In this document: positions 1 through 7,076 of the stretch, in pieces
Layout: every line of letters begins with the position of its first letter
Numbering within the stretch: the stretch's first letter is position 1
From: an uncultured Ruminococcus sp.
Lineage (GTDB): Bacteria > Bacillota > Clostridia > Oscillospirales > Ruminococcaceae
Direction: 5' to 3'
Assembly: GCA_900553675.1 (NCBI GenBank)
Contig: USEH01000046.1
Span: 1 to 12,572, forward strand
DNA length: 12,572 bases
Position numbers and translations under genes: made by a program
The notes under the pieces: generated by a model
What the model was told of the DNA's origin: nothing
Seen by the model: the letters and a program-made list of their open reading frames with translations, nothing else
The model's database searches: none

Positions 1-152
1 TTATTATATCAGTTTTTAGGGTGTTTGTCGACTGTAGTTATAGTGTAACAGTTCACCGCAGTCATCCAAACATCCGCCCCACCCTCCTACGTCACCCAAA
101 AAATCCCCAAAATAATCACCTGATTTCGCAAACCTTTCTCCTTATTTTAATG

Positions 153-181
153 TAGACAAACCGCCCGCTATGTGCTATAAT
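153..181 (+). promoter_or_regulatory. Sigma-A-type promoter for the CapA-like gene
   Basis: A -35 box TAGACA (153-158) and a -10 box TATAAT (176-181) are separated by 17 bases. The -10 is extended by TGC just upstream (173-175). This is close to consensus for a housekeeping promoter. Transcription would start near 188, giving a leader of about 50 bases before the ATG at 242. Confidence 0.75.
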
Positions 182-200
182 ACACATATCAAAAAAATTC

Positions 201-221
201 CCCGCAGACCGCCCCTGCGGG
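201..221 (+). promoter_or_regulatory. GC-rich leader hairpin before the CapA-like gene
   Basis: CCCGCAG (201-207) pairs perfectly with CTGCGGG (215-221) around a seven-base loop. It lies in the predicted leader, eight bases before the GGAGG ribosome binding site. It has no U-tract, so it is not a terminator. It may stabilise the 5' end of the mRNA; no known riboswitch is recognised. Confidence 0.4.
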
Positions 222-241
222 CAGAAATCGGAGGCTGCCGC

Positions 242-1621
242 ATGAAGTCTAAAAAAGGAAGAATTATAATAATCATTCTGTGCGTGCTGTTCATTGCGCT
301 GAGCGTGGGCTTTTTTATGATGACGGGAGAGACCCCTGCCCATACCGCGCCGTCTGCCAGCGGAACCGACACCCCCGAAACGTTGGTCACTCTCTCCACG
401 GCACCGATTGAGACTTCTCCTACCGTCCCAGCCGGAGTGCCCGACAGGGTTATTTCCACAACTCCCCCGCAGGACGACAGCCAGACCACTGAACCGCCGC
501 TTGATACAGATGCAGAAACATCTACATATACCGACACAACTGCCGATTCCACTAACCCCGACGACCCTTCCGCCCCCGATATCGCCGAGCCGGCTGCGGA
601 CAATTCCGGTGAAACTGTCTCCGAGCCGGGTACAGTCCGCCTCTGCTTCGGCGGGGACACCTCCATCGACTCCGAGTTTGCCGACGCTGCCAACAAATGG
701 GGCATCGACTACCCCTGGAAGGAGGTCACCGAGGTATTCTCCGGCGCGGACCTGGCGATCGTCAACCTTGAAACCTGCGTAAGCGAGCGCGGAACCTCCG
801 AAAAGCGTCAGGGCTACGGCTTCCGCACCCCTCCCGAAATGCTGGAGGGCTTTGTGAACGCCGGAATCGACATGGTAAATCTTGCAAACAACCACACCCG
901 CGACTTCGGCTACGACGCTCTGACCGATACATTTGAGTATCTGTCAAACTACGGAATAGATTATTTCGGCGCGGGATTAAATAAAGAGCAAGCCGAGGGG
1001 CTTACAGTAAAGACGGTCAACGGCGTTAAAATCGGCTTTGCAGGCTGCAATTACGTCTATCTTCCCGACGACTGCGCAGCCGCCGAGGATCACGCCGGAA
1101 TCAATATGGTATATAAGATGAGCGACGAACGCACGCTCGCATTCTTAGAAAAGGTCAAGGAGTACGACACACAATGCGACGTGCTGATAGTCTTTATGCA
1201 CGCAGGAACCGAGGAGGTCTTTGAGGTAAACTCCTACCAGAAAAATCTGGCGCGCGCGCTGGTCGACAACGGCGCAGACATTGTTGTGGGCGCGCACCCT
1301 CACACCCTTCAGCCAATCGAATTTTACAACGGCAAGCCGATTTTCTACAGCATAGGCAACCTGATTTTCTGGCACATCGACGACGATATCGACGGTCTGA
1401 CCTGCATTTTTGACATCACCGTCGACAAAAACGGCTTTAAGTCGCTGAAGCTTCACCCGCTGTTTATCAAGAGCTACAAGGTCTACTATCTCGAACGCGG
1501 CGAGGGCAAGTATGCCTCACGCTATGGGCAGATAATCGATCTGATGAACAAGCTTTGCAAGCCAAATGGAATAGAGTTTACCGAGGATGGCGGCATGGTG
1601 AGAGAGTGTGGCTTGCCTTGA
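242..1621 (+). CDS. Membrane-anchored CapA-family (PGA_cap) protein
   Basis: A protein of 459 residues. The ATG at 242 is preferred over an upstream in-frame start at 170 because it has a GGAGG box (about 230-234) and the earlier start would lie upstream of the -10 box. Residues about 7-27 are one hydrophobic segment, so the protein is probably anchored with its bulk outside the cell. Residues about 30-130 are a Thr/Ser/Pro/Asp-rich linker. The rest is a PGA_cap domain of the calcineurin-like fold: GGDT (137-140), NLE (175-177), NNH (216-218), MHAG (319-322), GAHPH (350-354), SIGN (370-373). These are the metal-binding motifs of the family. CapA proteins were first described in poly-gamma-glutamate capsule synthesis, but many members stand alone, as here with no capB/capC nearby, and their substrate is unknown. 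A cell-envelope role is inferred. It is monocistronic from the promoter at 153-181. Confidence 0.85.
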   Translation: MKSKKGRIIIIILCVLFIALSVGFFMMTGETPAHTAPSASGTDTPETLVTLSTAPIETSPTVPAGVPDRVISTTPPQDDSQTTEPPLDTDAETSTYTDTTADSTNPDDPSAPDIAEPAADNSGETVSEPGTVRLCFGGDTSIDSEFADAANKWGIDYPWKEVTEVFSGADLAIVNLETCVSERGTSEKRQGYGFRTPPEMLEGFVNAGIDMVNLANNHTRDFGYDALTDTFEYLSNYGIDYFGAGLNKEQAEGLTVKTVNGVKIGFAGCNYVYLPDDCAAAEDHAGINMVYKMSDERTLAFLEKVKEYDTQCDVLIVFMHAGTEEVFEVNSYQKNLARALVDNGADIVVGAHPHTLQPIEFYNGKPIFYSIGNLIFWHIDDDIDGLTCIFDITVDKNGFKSLKLHPLFIKSYKVYYLERGEGKYASRYGQIIDLMNKLCKPNGIEFTEDGGMVRECGLP

Positions 1622-1655
1622 TAGCATTCTGCAAAAGTGAAAACGAAAGCGAAAG

Positions 1656-1850
1656 GTGAAGAAAATATCTTCTGTTACATCATTAGGGCTTGGAAAAACG
1701 ATGGAGAAAAAGCTCCACTCGGTCGGCATACACTCAGCCGAGGAATTAAAGGCTGTCGGAAGCAGGCAGGCGGTTTTCCGACTGAAAGAGATATATCCGA
1801 ACACCTGCGTTGTTATACTTTATACTTATTTTCGATTAAAAAGTGTCTGA
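1656..1850 (+). pseudogene. Shortened TfoX/Sxy C-terminal-domain gene
   Basis: Reads 64 residues from a GTG start with only a weak GAAAGG upstream. The sequence LGLGKTMEKKLHSVGIHSAE followed by ELKAVGS and RLKEIYP is the helix-hairpin-helix-like pattern of TfoX_C domains (typically LPNIG...KL...GI.T.EEL..LG...A..RLK). Family members usually continue about 20 residues past the CxxxLY-type motif (here CVVILYTY) with a GAI.GI-type helix. Here the match stops at that point and the frame ends at 1850. I could not find the missing piece in the other two forward frames. It is therefore a 3'-truncated relic or an unusually short stand-alone TfoX_C protein. Full-length TfoX/Sxy regulates competence in some Proteobacteria; the role of stand-alone C-terminal domains in Firmicutes is unknown. 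Confidence 0.55.
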
Positions 1851-2239
1851 ACCAAACTTGGTTGTTGAATCGCCGCAAAACCCATCACGCTGTGTTTTCG
1901 GATGTCGGCTTTTGAAGATTGGCTTGGAATTATCAGATTGTGGGTTACCGAACGGCGCGCCCTCTGACATAGTGTTCTATCGCAGTTCTGCGGGAAACCG
2001 TACTCAGTGCGGGCGGAGGTCTACGCGCCCTGCGCGTGGACGGCAACGCCGTCCGGACGCGTAAGCGTCCAGACCTCCGCTACCCCATACTCTGTGGGGC
2101 GTGCCTCCTCGGTGAACAAACCTTCCTGCCTCCGCGATATATAGGCAACATCACTGTAGTTTGAGCGCTGTTCGCTCCTGCAAGCTTATTCTGACGCAAC
2201 ACACTTAATATATAAAAATTTGTTAAAAGATAAGGCAAG
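1851..2239. other. Intergenic stretch upstream of guaA
   Basis: About 390 bases without a credible gene; reading frames here lack ribosome sites and family resemblance. It holds the cloverleaf-like structure at 2013-2080, a smaller hairpin (CCCCA 2083-2087 with TGGGG 2095-2099), a five-base-pair hairpin (GAGCG 2163-2167 with CGCTC 2173-2177), and an A/T-rich run (2204-2220) that may contain the guaA -10 region. I looked for a purine riboswitch, which precedes guaA in some Firmicutes, and did not find its conserved loops. Confidence 0.6.
2013..2080 (+). repeat. Perfect three-arm cloverleaf-type inverted repeat
   Basis: An outer ten-base-pair stem, GCGGAGGTCT (2013-2022) with AGACCTCCGC (2071-2080), closes three hairpins that abut with no unpaired junction bases. 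Arm 1 is ACGCGC/GCGCGT (2023-2028, 2032-2037). Arm 2 is GGACGGC/GCCGTCC (2038-2044, 2048-2054). Arm 3 is GGACGC/GCGTCC (2055-2060, 2065-2070) with a GTAA loop, a GNRA tetraloop in the plus-strand RNA. All 58 stem bases pair perfectly. This resembles dispersed intergenic REP-like repeats; it could also act as a leader RNA of guaA. It is not a tRNA, because it lacks the conserved D, anticodon and T-loop bases. Confidence 0.7.
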
Positions 2240-3784
2240 GTGGTAAAATTGCAGCATCAGAAAATAATGATAATCGACTTCGGCGGGCAGTACAACCAGC
2301 TTATAGCGCGAAGAGTGCGCGAGTGCGGGGTCTACTGCGAGGTCATCCCCTACCGAAAAGCGAGCGTAGAAGCCATCAAGGCGGAAGCACCCGTGGGAAT
2401 CATCTTTACCGGAGGACCCAACAGCGTATACGAGGAAAGCTCGCCGCACATCGACAAAGGAGTGTTTGAGCTTGGAATCCCGATTTTAGGAATCTGCTAC
2501 GGTGCTCAGCTTATGGCGTACACCCTCGGCGGCACGGCGGCGACCGCTCCCACCAGTGAATACGGCAAGACCGAAACCGAGTTTGACACCTCTTCCCTAC
2601 TGTTTGAGGGTCTCCCCGAAAAGTCGATAACATGGATGAGCCACACCGACTATATTGCCACCGTCCCCGCCGGCTTCCGCACCACCGCTCACACATCTGT
2701 CTGCCCGACGGCGGCGATGGAGTGCCCCGAAAGAAAGCTTTACGCGGTGCAGTTCCATCCCGAAGTAAATCACACCGAGCATGGCAGCAAAATGCTTAAA
2801 AGCTTTTTGTTCAAAGTCTGCGGCTGCGTTGGCGACTGGACTATGGAAAGCTTTGCGCAGTCGGCGATCTCGCAGATAAAAGAGAAGGTCGGCGACGGCA
2901 AGGTGCTGCTTGCGCTTTCGGGCGGAGTGGATTCCTCGGTCTGCGCGGCTTTGCTCTCTAAGGCGATAGGCAGTCAGCTGACCTGCATTTTTGTCGACCA
3001 CGGACTTATGCGCAAGCACGAGGGCAACGAGGTTGAGGAAGCCTTTGCCGACTGGGATGTGCGATTCATCCGCGTGAACGCCGCCGATCTGTTCCTTTCA
3101 AAGCTTGCGGGAGTTGAGGCTCCCGAAGCCAAGCGCAAAATCATCGGCGAGGAGTTCATCCGCGTATTCGAGGCGGAGGCGAAAAAGATCGGCAGGGTTG
3201 ATTACCTTGCGCAGGGCACCATCTATCCCGACATTATCGAGTCGGGCGCAGGTGATGCCGCGGTTATAAAGAGCCACCACAACGTTGGCGGTCTGCCCGA
3301 TCACGTTGATTTCAAGGAGATAATCGAGCCTTTGCGCCTGCTGTTTAAGGACGAGGTGCGCGCCCTTGGCAGAACGCTGGGACTTTCGGAAAAGCTGGTA
3401 TCCCGCCAGCCCTTCCCGGGTCCCGGTCTTGCGGTAAGAGTCATCGGTGAGATCACAAGCGAGCGTTTGGAGATCCTGCGCGACGCAGACTGGGTATTCC
3501 GCGACGAGCTTGCAAAAAGCGGCGTAGACAAGGGCATCAGCCAGTACTTTGCTGTGCTTACCACCATGCGCTCGGTTGGCGTTATGGGCGACGGAAGGAC
3601 TTATGACTACACCCTTGCGCTGAGGGCTGTCACCACCAGCGATTTTATGACTGCCGACTTTGCGCGGATTCCATATGACGTGCTGGAAAGGTGCGCGAGC
3701 AGGATTGTTAACGAGGTTAAGCATATTAACAGGGTGGTTTATGATATTACCACTAAGCCGCCGGCTACTATTGAGTGGGAATGA
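2240..3784 (+). CDS. guaA: GMP synthase (glutamine-hydrolysing)
   Basis: Makes GMP from XMP, ATP and glutamine, the last step of guanine nucleotide synthesis, in the cytoplasm. Full length at 514 residues. The N-terminal class I amidotransferase domain (about 8-195) has the nucleophile Cys86 in GICYGAQ and the His173/Glu175 pair in QFHPEVNH. The ATP-pyrophosphatase domain follows with the PP-loop SGGVDSS (227-233). The dimerisation domain carries RQPFPGPGL near residue 395 and ends in the usual ...TIEWE. Start: GTG at 2240, with AAGG at 2232-2235, or TTG at 2249 with the better AAGGTGG at 2237-2243; the two differ by three residues and I cannot decide. The gene stands alone. Its 3' end is a widely used attachment site for integrative elements, and mobile DNA begins right after it here. 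Confidence 0.97.
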   Translation: MVKLQHQKIMIIDFGGQYNQLIARRVRECGVYCEVIPYRKASVEAIKAEAPVGIIFTGGPNSVYEESSPHIDKGVFELGIPILGICYGAQLMAYTLGGTAATAPTSEYGKTETEFDTSSLLFEGLPEKSITWMSHTDYIATVPAGFRTTAHTSVCPTAAMECPERKLYAVQFHPEVNHTEHGSKMLKSFLFKVCGCVGDWTMESFAQSAISQIKEKVGDGKVLLALSGGVDSSVCAALLSKAIGSQLTCIFVDHGLMRKHEGNEVEEAFADWDVRFIRVNAADLFLSKLAGVEAPEAKRKIIGEEFIRVFEAEAKKIGRVDYLAQGTIYPDIIESGAGDAAVIKSHHNVGGLPDHVDFKEIIEPLRLLFKDEVRALGRTLGLSEKLVSRQPFPGPGLAVRVIGEITSERLEILRDADWVFRDELAKSGVDKGISQYFAVLTTMRSVGVMGDGRTYDYTLALRAVTTSDFMTADFARIPYDVLERCASRIVNEVKHINRVVYDITTKPPATIEWE

Positions 3785-3794
3785 CCCACGGTAT

Positions 3795-3827
3795 CCGAAA
3801 AAGCCTTGATTTATAAGGGTTTTTCGG
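3795..3827 (+). terminator. Hairpin after guaA
   Basis: CCGAAAAAGCCTT (3795-3807) pairs with AAGGGTTTTTCGG (3815-3827), with one mismatch, around a seven-base loop. It begins 10 bases after the stop codon. There is no clean T-run after the stem, but the A-rich left arm makes the right arm T-rich. Probably a weak or bidirectional terminator. Confidence 0.5.
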
Positions 3828-3853
3828 CTCTCCAAAGGCTTCCTGCGGACAAA

Positions 3854-4072
3854 TTGAGGACATGGCTCCTTTAGGGAGAATAATGTCAAAGCGTTATAAC
3901 GCTCTCAAATCTAACTGTTTTTGGTTGGATTTGAGAGCGTTTTTTATTCTTTATCCACCCATTTCTCTCATGTCTCTGACAAGCGCCAAAACAAAAAAAT
4001 TCTCGTTGAGGACAAGTGAGGACACAAAAGACCGTTGATTTTTCTCCGGTAAATGTCCTAACAAGTGAAGGA
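3854..4072 (+). repeat. Short direct repeats (TTGAGGACA type) between guaA and the xis-like gene
   Basis: TTGAGGACA occurs exactly at 3854-3862 and 4006-4014, with a near copy GTGAGGACA at 4016-4024 (ten bases on). A related pair, GACAAGTGAGGAC (4011-4023) and AACAAGTGAAGGAT (4060-4073), and an inverted TGTCCT (4054-4059) follow. Repeats of this kind beside an xis-int pair often are integrase or excisionase binding sites at an element end. That role is inferred. The rest of 3785-4108 holds the two hairpins and no gene. Confidence 0.45.
3898..3946 (+). terminator. Strong rho-independent terminator
   Basis: An 18-base-pair stem, 3898-3915 with 3924-3941, contains one G-T wobble and an eight-base loop. 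It is followed directly by a T-run (3940-3945). It would insulate the mobile region from guaA read-through, or end a transcript belonging to the element's left end. Confidence 0.85.
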
Positions 4073-4108
4073 TAAAAATTCCGTACACTTTCTTAGGAGG
4101 ATTTTAAT

Positions 4109-4312
4109 ATGGCAGAAAGCTTGTTTATCAAAGTAGATGAAGTTGGAGAACTTCTCGGTATTTCTCGTGCTGAGGCTTACAGAATCATTAAGAAACTGAA
4201 TAGCGAGCTTGCTGAAAAAGGCTACATCGTTATCAGCGGCAGAGTGAGTCGTCGATACCTTGAGGAGCAAATATATGGTATGAGAACCGAAAAAGAAAAA
4301 GGAGGCAACTAA
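4109..4312 (+). CDS. Excisionase-like small HTH protein
   Basis: Sixty-seven residues, ATG at 4109, with TAGGAGG (4094-4100) eight bases upstream. The central VDEVGELLGISRAEAYRIIK is a winged/helix-turn-helix motif of the excisionase (HTH_17) type, followed by a predicted wing (VISGRVSRRYLEEQIYG) and a basic tail. Such proteins bind next to the attachment site and steer the paired integrase toward excision. Its stop (TAA 4310-4312) touches the ATG of the integrase fragment at 4313, so the two were an operon. It is intact, but its partner integrase is not, so excision of this element by its own genes should be lost. Function is inferred from the fold and neighbour. Confidence 0.75.
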   Translation: MAESLFIKVDEVGELLGISRAEAYRIIKKLNSELAEKGYIVISGRVSRRYLEEQIYGMRTEKEKGGN

Positions 4313-4717
4313 ATGGGTGCTTACAAAGACAAGAATGGAACATGGTATGCACAGTTCCGATTTACCAACTGGAAAGGCGAAGCAGATCGAAAAACCAAGC
4401 GTGGCTTTGCTACAAAGAAAGAAGCTCTTGAGTGGGAACGTGAATTTCTCACTCAGAGCGCAGGCAACTTGGAGATGACCTTTGAAGCGTTTTATGAATT
4501 GTATAAAAAGAATCTCCAGGACAGACTTAAAAAGAATACTTGGAAAATGAAAACGAGTGTGATCGAAAGCAAGATTCTTCCGTACTTCAAAAAGAAGCGT
4601 ATGTGCGATATAAAACCGAGAGACATCGTTGCTTGGCAGAACATCATGCTTCAAACGTGTGATGATAACGGTGAACCATATTCCCCGGTATATCTCAAAA
4701 CAATACTGATTCAGTAA
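4313..4717 (+). pseudogene. Tyrosine integrase, N-terminal fragment
   Basis: Reads 134 residues from ATG 4313, with GGAGG at 4301-4305. Residues about 1-45 are an AP2-like arm-binding domain (GTWYAQFRF...TKRGFATKKEALEWE). Residues about 55-125 are the SAM-like core-binding domain, ending DIVAWQNIML and YSPVYLKTI. Family members normally run to about 370-400 residues and carry Arg-Lys-His-x-x-Arg-His-Tyr in the C-terminal catalytic domain. None of that domain is present: the frame leaves the family pattern after LKTI (about 4705) and stops at 4717. The next recognisable sequence is from a different gene, so this is a deletion, not a single frameshift. It cannot catalyse recombination. Confidence 0.85.
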
Positions 4718-4755
4718 ATACTCATTAAATTCTTTCCGACGGCTCACGTCCGTCT

Positions 4756-5166
4756 GTGCTTGCAGCACTTGAAGCGAAGCGAAAAGAACCGGAATACAGA
4801 GACATGGATATGTACAGAGAAATTATCAAAGAGAATATCTGCTACGACTATCTGCGCTCTGATCTTCCGTATGACCACGACCGATTGGAGGAAATCTTGG
4901 AGCTGCTCGTAGAGACGGTATGCTCCACAAAGAAATATATCCGTGTTGCCGGTTCGGACTATCCTGCAGAGGTTGTCCGTTCAAGGCTCTTAAAACTGGA
5001 TATGGAGCACATCAAGTTCGTGTTTGACTGTCTCAAAGAGAACACGACCAAGATACGCAACATCAAACAATACCTGTTGACCACGCTGTACAATGCTCCC
5101 ACTACCATCGGCAGTTACTACTCAGCGTTGGTTCAGCATGATTTGTATGGCAGCTCTCGTGATTAA
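4756..5166 (+). pseudogene. Replication initiator C-terminal fragment (DUF6017/RepA_N type)
   Basis: The open frame gives 136 residues from an apparent GTG at 4756 that has no ribosome binding site, so the true start is missing. Features include YREIIKENICYDYL, an acidic helix, YIRVAGSDYPAEVVRSRLLK, and the very characteristic TTKIRNIKQYLLTTLYNAP followed by SYYSALVQHDLYG. This is the C-terminal domain found on RepA_N/DUF6017 replication proteins of clostridial conjugative elements, which normally have a winged-helix N-terminal half of about 150-200 residues. That half is absent: the fragment follows the broken integrase by about 40 bases, so the interior of an element was lost between them. 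Not expected to be functional. Confidence 0.75.
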
Positions 5167-5182
5167 CACGGGAGCTATTTTT
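5152..5182 (+). terminator. Terminator overlapping the rep fragment stop codon
   Basis: AGCTCTCGTG (5152-5161) pairs with CACGGGAGCT (5167-5176), with one G-T wobble, around ATTAA, which contains the stop codon. ATTTTTAT follows. It would end the original replication transcript. Confidence 0.65.
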
Positions 5183-5277
5183 ATGCCCAGGAAAGTCCTA
5201 TGGTAAAAAGTCAATCGTCAAAAGTGACAAAGTATGAAGAAAAAGTTCGGCAAAGCAGTTAAAAGAGCGCAAAAAGA
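5183..5277. other. Element remnant between the rep fragment and the IS
   Basis: Short frames occur here, such as MVKSQSSKVTKYEEKVRQSS from an ATG at 5200 and MKKKFGKAVKRAQKE in another frame. They look like the lysine-rich start of a small protein gene that the IS interrupted or that had decayed. I do not recognise a family. The exact boundary with the IS is not determined. Confidence 0.35.
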
Positions 5278-5337
5278 GAACACCCAACAAAGCCCGAATC
5301 GTTGAAATTTTTTCGACTGAGCGTGAGTCACCGGAAA

Positions 5338-6570
5338 TTATTCCTCCGGCGGGATATACAGTCGGTTGGTTTTGAGCAGAGCGTAAACCAGCCTGACCAG
5401 TTTGCGAGCAGTAAGAGCGAGTGCGCGTCTGTGTTGGTGCTTTGTAACCTCACGGAATTTGAGATTGTAGAAGCGCCGAAACTCCGGGTCGCATTTTCTC
5501 AGAGAATTGGCGGCTTCACAGAAGTAGTAGCGCAGATGATGGTTGCCGGATTTGATGAGCTTGGTATCCTCGGCTTCAAAGCCGCCGGATTGGTTCTGCG
5601 TCCATGTAAGACCGGCATATTTGGCAAGAGAAGCCTGTGAGGGAAAACGGCTGATGTCGCCGACTTCGGCAATAATGCCGGCGGCATAAACAGGACCGAT
5701 GCCTTTGACAGAAGTAAGCGTATTTGGAATAGTAGAGAATTGCTTTTCGATGGCTTTATCATACTCCTTAATCTGTCCCTGCAAAAGACGGATTGTTGAC
5801 ATGGAGATGGCAAGTATCTGGTTCACAGAATCCGCAATGACCGTTGGCGGTCGATAAGAATTCTTAGCAGCTTTCTGTAAAACAGAAACGATTTCATCCA
5901 CATTTTCAAACCTTCCTTTTCCATGCTTTTGAATGAAGGCGGCAAGCTCGTTCGGATCCATGTACGCAAGCTCGTCCACAGATTCAAATTCTTCAAGGAT
6001 GGCAGAAGCGGCGGCTCCGAATTTATTTGAAAAGATATTCTCTTGAGTAAAGCCGGAGAATTTCATGAACAGTTGATTCAGAAACCGCTGCTTTTCACGG
6101 GTAAGACTTTGTACCGTTTGGTGTCTGGCACGAGTCAGGGCTTTCAAGGCTTCAAAGCGGTAATCGCTCATGTAAACTTCCTTGTTGATTCTTCCAAAGC
6201 GCAGATGGTCGGCGATAATGAAAGCGTCAACAAAATCGTTCTTGGGTAGGTCTGAATAGGAATCCTTGAACTTTTTGACCTGTTTGGGATTGAGCATATG
6301 CAGCTTCTTTTCAAAGCCGGAGAGTTTACCCGTTTCACGGAGAAAGTACATTAGATTGTCTCCGTAAACAGAAGTAGATTCCATGCCTATGACTACCTTT
6401 GGAATGAAAAGCTTTTGGAGAACCTCAACGATTCTGTCAACAAGCGCTTCTGCACCGGGACGGTTGTTAGGAACGGAGAACGAGCTGTGCTTGTCCCCGT
6501 CAGGCTTCATGATGTAAGCAACATTTTGTTTGCTGCTGACATCAATGCCCACAAATAGTGCATTATTCAA
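5338..6570 (-). CDS. IS110-family transposase (DEDD recombinase)
   Basis: Catalyses insertion and excision of the IS, guided by a bridge RNA in characterised family members. The start is probably TTG at 6570 (410 residues), because GGAGGTG lies at 6582-6576; a longer reading from TTG 6585 adds five residues but overlaps that ribosome site. The N-terminal RuvC-like domain shows the four acidic residues: Asp10 in VGIDVSSK, Glu64 in GMEST, and Asp112/Asp115 in KNDFVDAF. The C-terminal Transposase_20 domain has the helix-hairpin-helix VKGIGPVYAA (about 288) and the presumed nucleophile Ser328 in NQSGG, then SGNHHLR and the C-terminal helix LVYALLKTNRLY. Length is usual and no frame break is seen, so it appears functional. 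It lies opposite to its neighbours. Confidence 0.93.
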   Translation of the reverse strand: MNNALFVGIDVSSKQNVAYIMKPDGDKHSSFSVPNNRPGAEALVDRIVEVLQKLFIPKVVIGMESTSVYGDNLMYFLRETGKLSGFEKKLHMLNPKQVKKFKDSYSDLPKNDFVDAFIIADHLRFGRINKEVYMSDYRFEALKALTRARHQTVQSLTREKQRFLNQLFMKFSGFTQENIFSNKFGAAASAILEEFESVDELAYMDPNELAAFIQKHGKGRFENVDEIVSVLQKAAKNSYRPPTVIADSVNQILAISMSTIRLLQGQIKEYDKAIEKQFSTIPNTLTSVKGIGPVYAAGIIAEVGDISRFPSQASLAKYAGLTWTQNQSGGFEAEDTKLIKSGNHHLRYYFCEAANSLRKCDPEFRRFYNLKFREVTKHQHRRALALTARKLVRLVYALLKTNRLYIPPEE

Positions 6571-6599
6571 TAATTTCACCTCCAATCACGGCGAATTTT

Positions 6600-6990
6600 T
6601 AAGGACGGCAGGCATTCAGCTACCCGTGATACCCGGAGCATCAGCAACCTCGCATATCAGAATCCATTCCGAGGTTTTCAATGCGAAAAGCCCTTCTGCT
6701 ATAGGGCGAAAGCTTCTCGGATAAACAGCCTATGTGTTTGCAGTTAACTTCCGGTTCAGGGGAACAGACTTTCCAAAGAAGTTACTCAGACGAGCGCAAC
6801 TAGGAGGCATAGATCTTGTCCCTGCCGTCTTCAACGACATTATATCACGGATATGTGAACACCTGACGTGCTTTAGCAGAAAAAGTCTGTTGTATCAAGA
6901 GTTCGGGGTAGGATTTGCTGCCCTTGACACAACATCCGTTTTCCGCTTCATGGCAGATATGCCGTTTAAGCCGATTCCCGGCCTAAACGC
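6600..6990 (-). ncRNA. Candidate IS110 bridge RNA region
   Basis: Noncoding sequence upstream of the transposase, same strand. Hairpin A: 6979-6988 with 6964-6973, ten pairs including one G-U, five-base loop. Hairpin B: 6923-6934 with 6888-6899, twelve pairs including one G-U, around a 23-base loop (6900-6922) suitable as a guide loop. Hairpin C: AACCTCG type, 6670-6676 with 6646-6652, around a 17-base loop. A long-range stem joins 6821-6829 to 6604-6612 (nine perfect pairs). In A and B the imperfect pair is G-U on the minus strand but A-C on the plus strand, which indicates the minus strand is transcribed. An extended -10 (TGATATAAT, 6846-6839) sits between B and the long-range stem, so there may be one long RNA or two. 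Exact ends are not known. Confidence 0.55.
6839..6846 (-). promoter_or_regulatory. Extended -10 within the IS noncoding end
   Basis: On the minus strand TGA precedes TATAAT (6844-6839). Transcription would begin near 6832, three bases before the first base of the long-range stem (6829). No good -35 is present 16-18 bases upstream. It could drive the transposase or a guide RNA. Confidence 0.4.
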
Positions 6991-7076
6991 CAATCACCAA
7001 TTCAAGACTTTGTGAGGGAAGCTTGATATGGTTATTTCTAACTTACATTTATTATTATACGAGGAGGAAACAATGA
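6991..7076. other. Junction between the IS and the second mobile element
   Basis: An A/T-rich stretch leading to the ribosome site GAGGAGG (7061-7067). It must hold the right end of the IS, the promoter of the following gene, or both. TTGATA (7023-7028) and TATTAT (7050-7055) are promoter-like, but their spacing of 21 bases is too long. No gene is seen. Confidence 0.4.

Larger units (their letters stand above)
5270..7020 (-). mobile_element. IS110-family insertion sequence (ends approximate)
   Basis: One transposase gene on the minus strand has a short noncoding side after the stop (under about 70-90 bases) and a long noncoding side (about 450 bases) before the start. This layout is typical of the IS110 group, as opposed to the IS1111 group, which keeps its long noncoding part after the gene. 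No terminal inverted repeats are seen, as expected. A seven-base repeat GAACACC occurs at 5278-5284 and 6857-6863, but a repeat this short is expected about once by chance between the two flanks. RNA folding suggests the element continues to about 6990-7015. The ends given are therefore estimates. Confidence 0.75.

Noticed and set aside
116..895. A 259-residue minus-strand frame over the CapA-like gene
   Set aside because: Low-complexity Gly/Arg/Cys-rich translation, opposite to the family-matching gene and its consensus promoter.
1851..2239. Purine riboswitch upstream of guaA
   Set aside because: The conserved core and loop sequences of purine riboswitches were not found on the plus strand.
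3098..3889. A 263-residue minus-strand frame over the end of guaA
   Set aside because: Antisense to a clearly functional gene, with no recognisable domain.
3771..4438. TTGAGTGGGAA repeated at the guaA end (3771-3781) and at 4428-4438, possibly att sites
   Set aside because: The second copy lies inside the integrase arm-binding domain and encodes the family-typical Leu-Glu-Trp-Glu, as guaA encodes Ile-Glu-Trp-Glu. Shared codons explain the match.
5278..6863. GAACACC direct repeat as the exact ends of the IS
   Set aside because: A seven-base match between two regions of about 150 bases is expected roughly once by chance, and it would exclude the two best RNA hairpins from the element.
6734..7015. 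A 93-residue plus-strand frame within the IS noncoding end
   Set aside because: It has no ribosome site. The same bases form stems whose G-U pairs favour minus-strand transcription, so an RNA reading is preferred.
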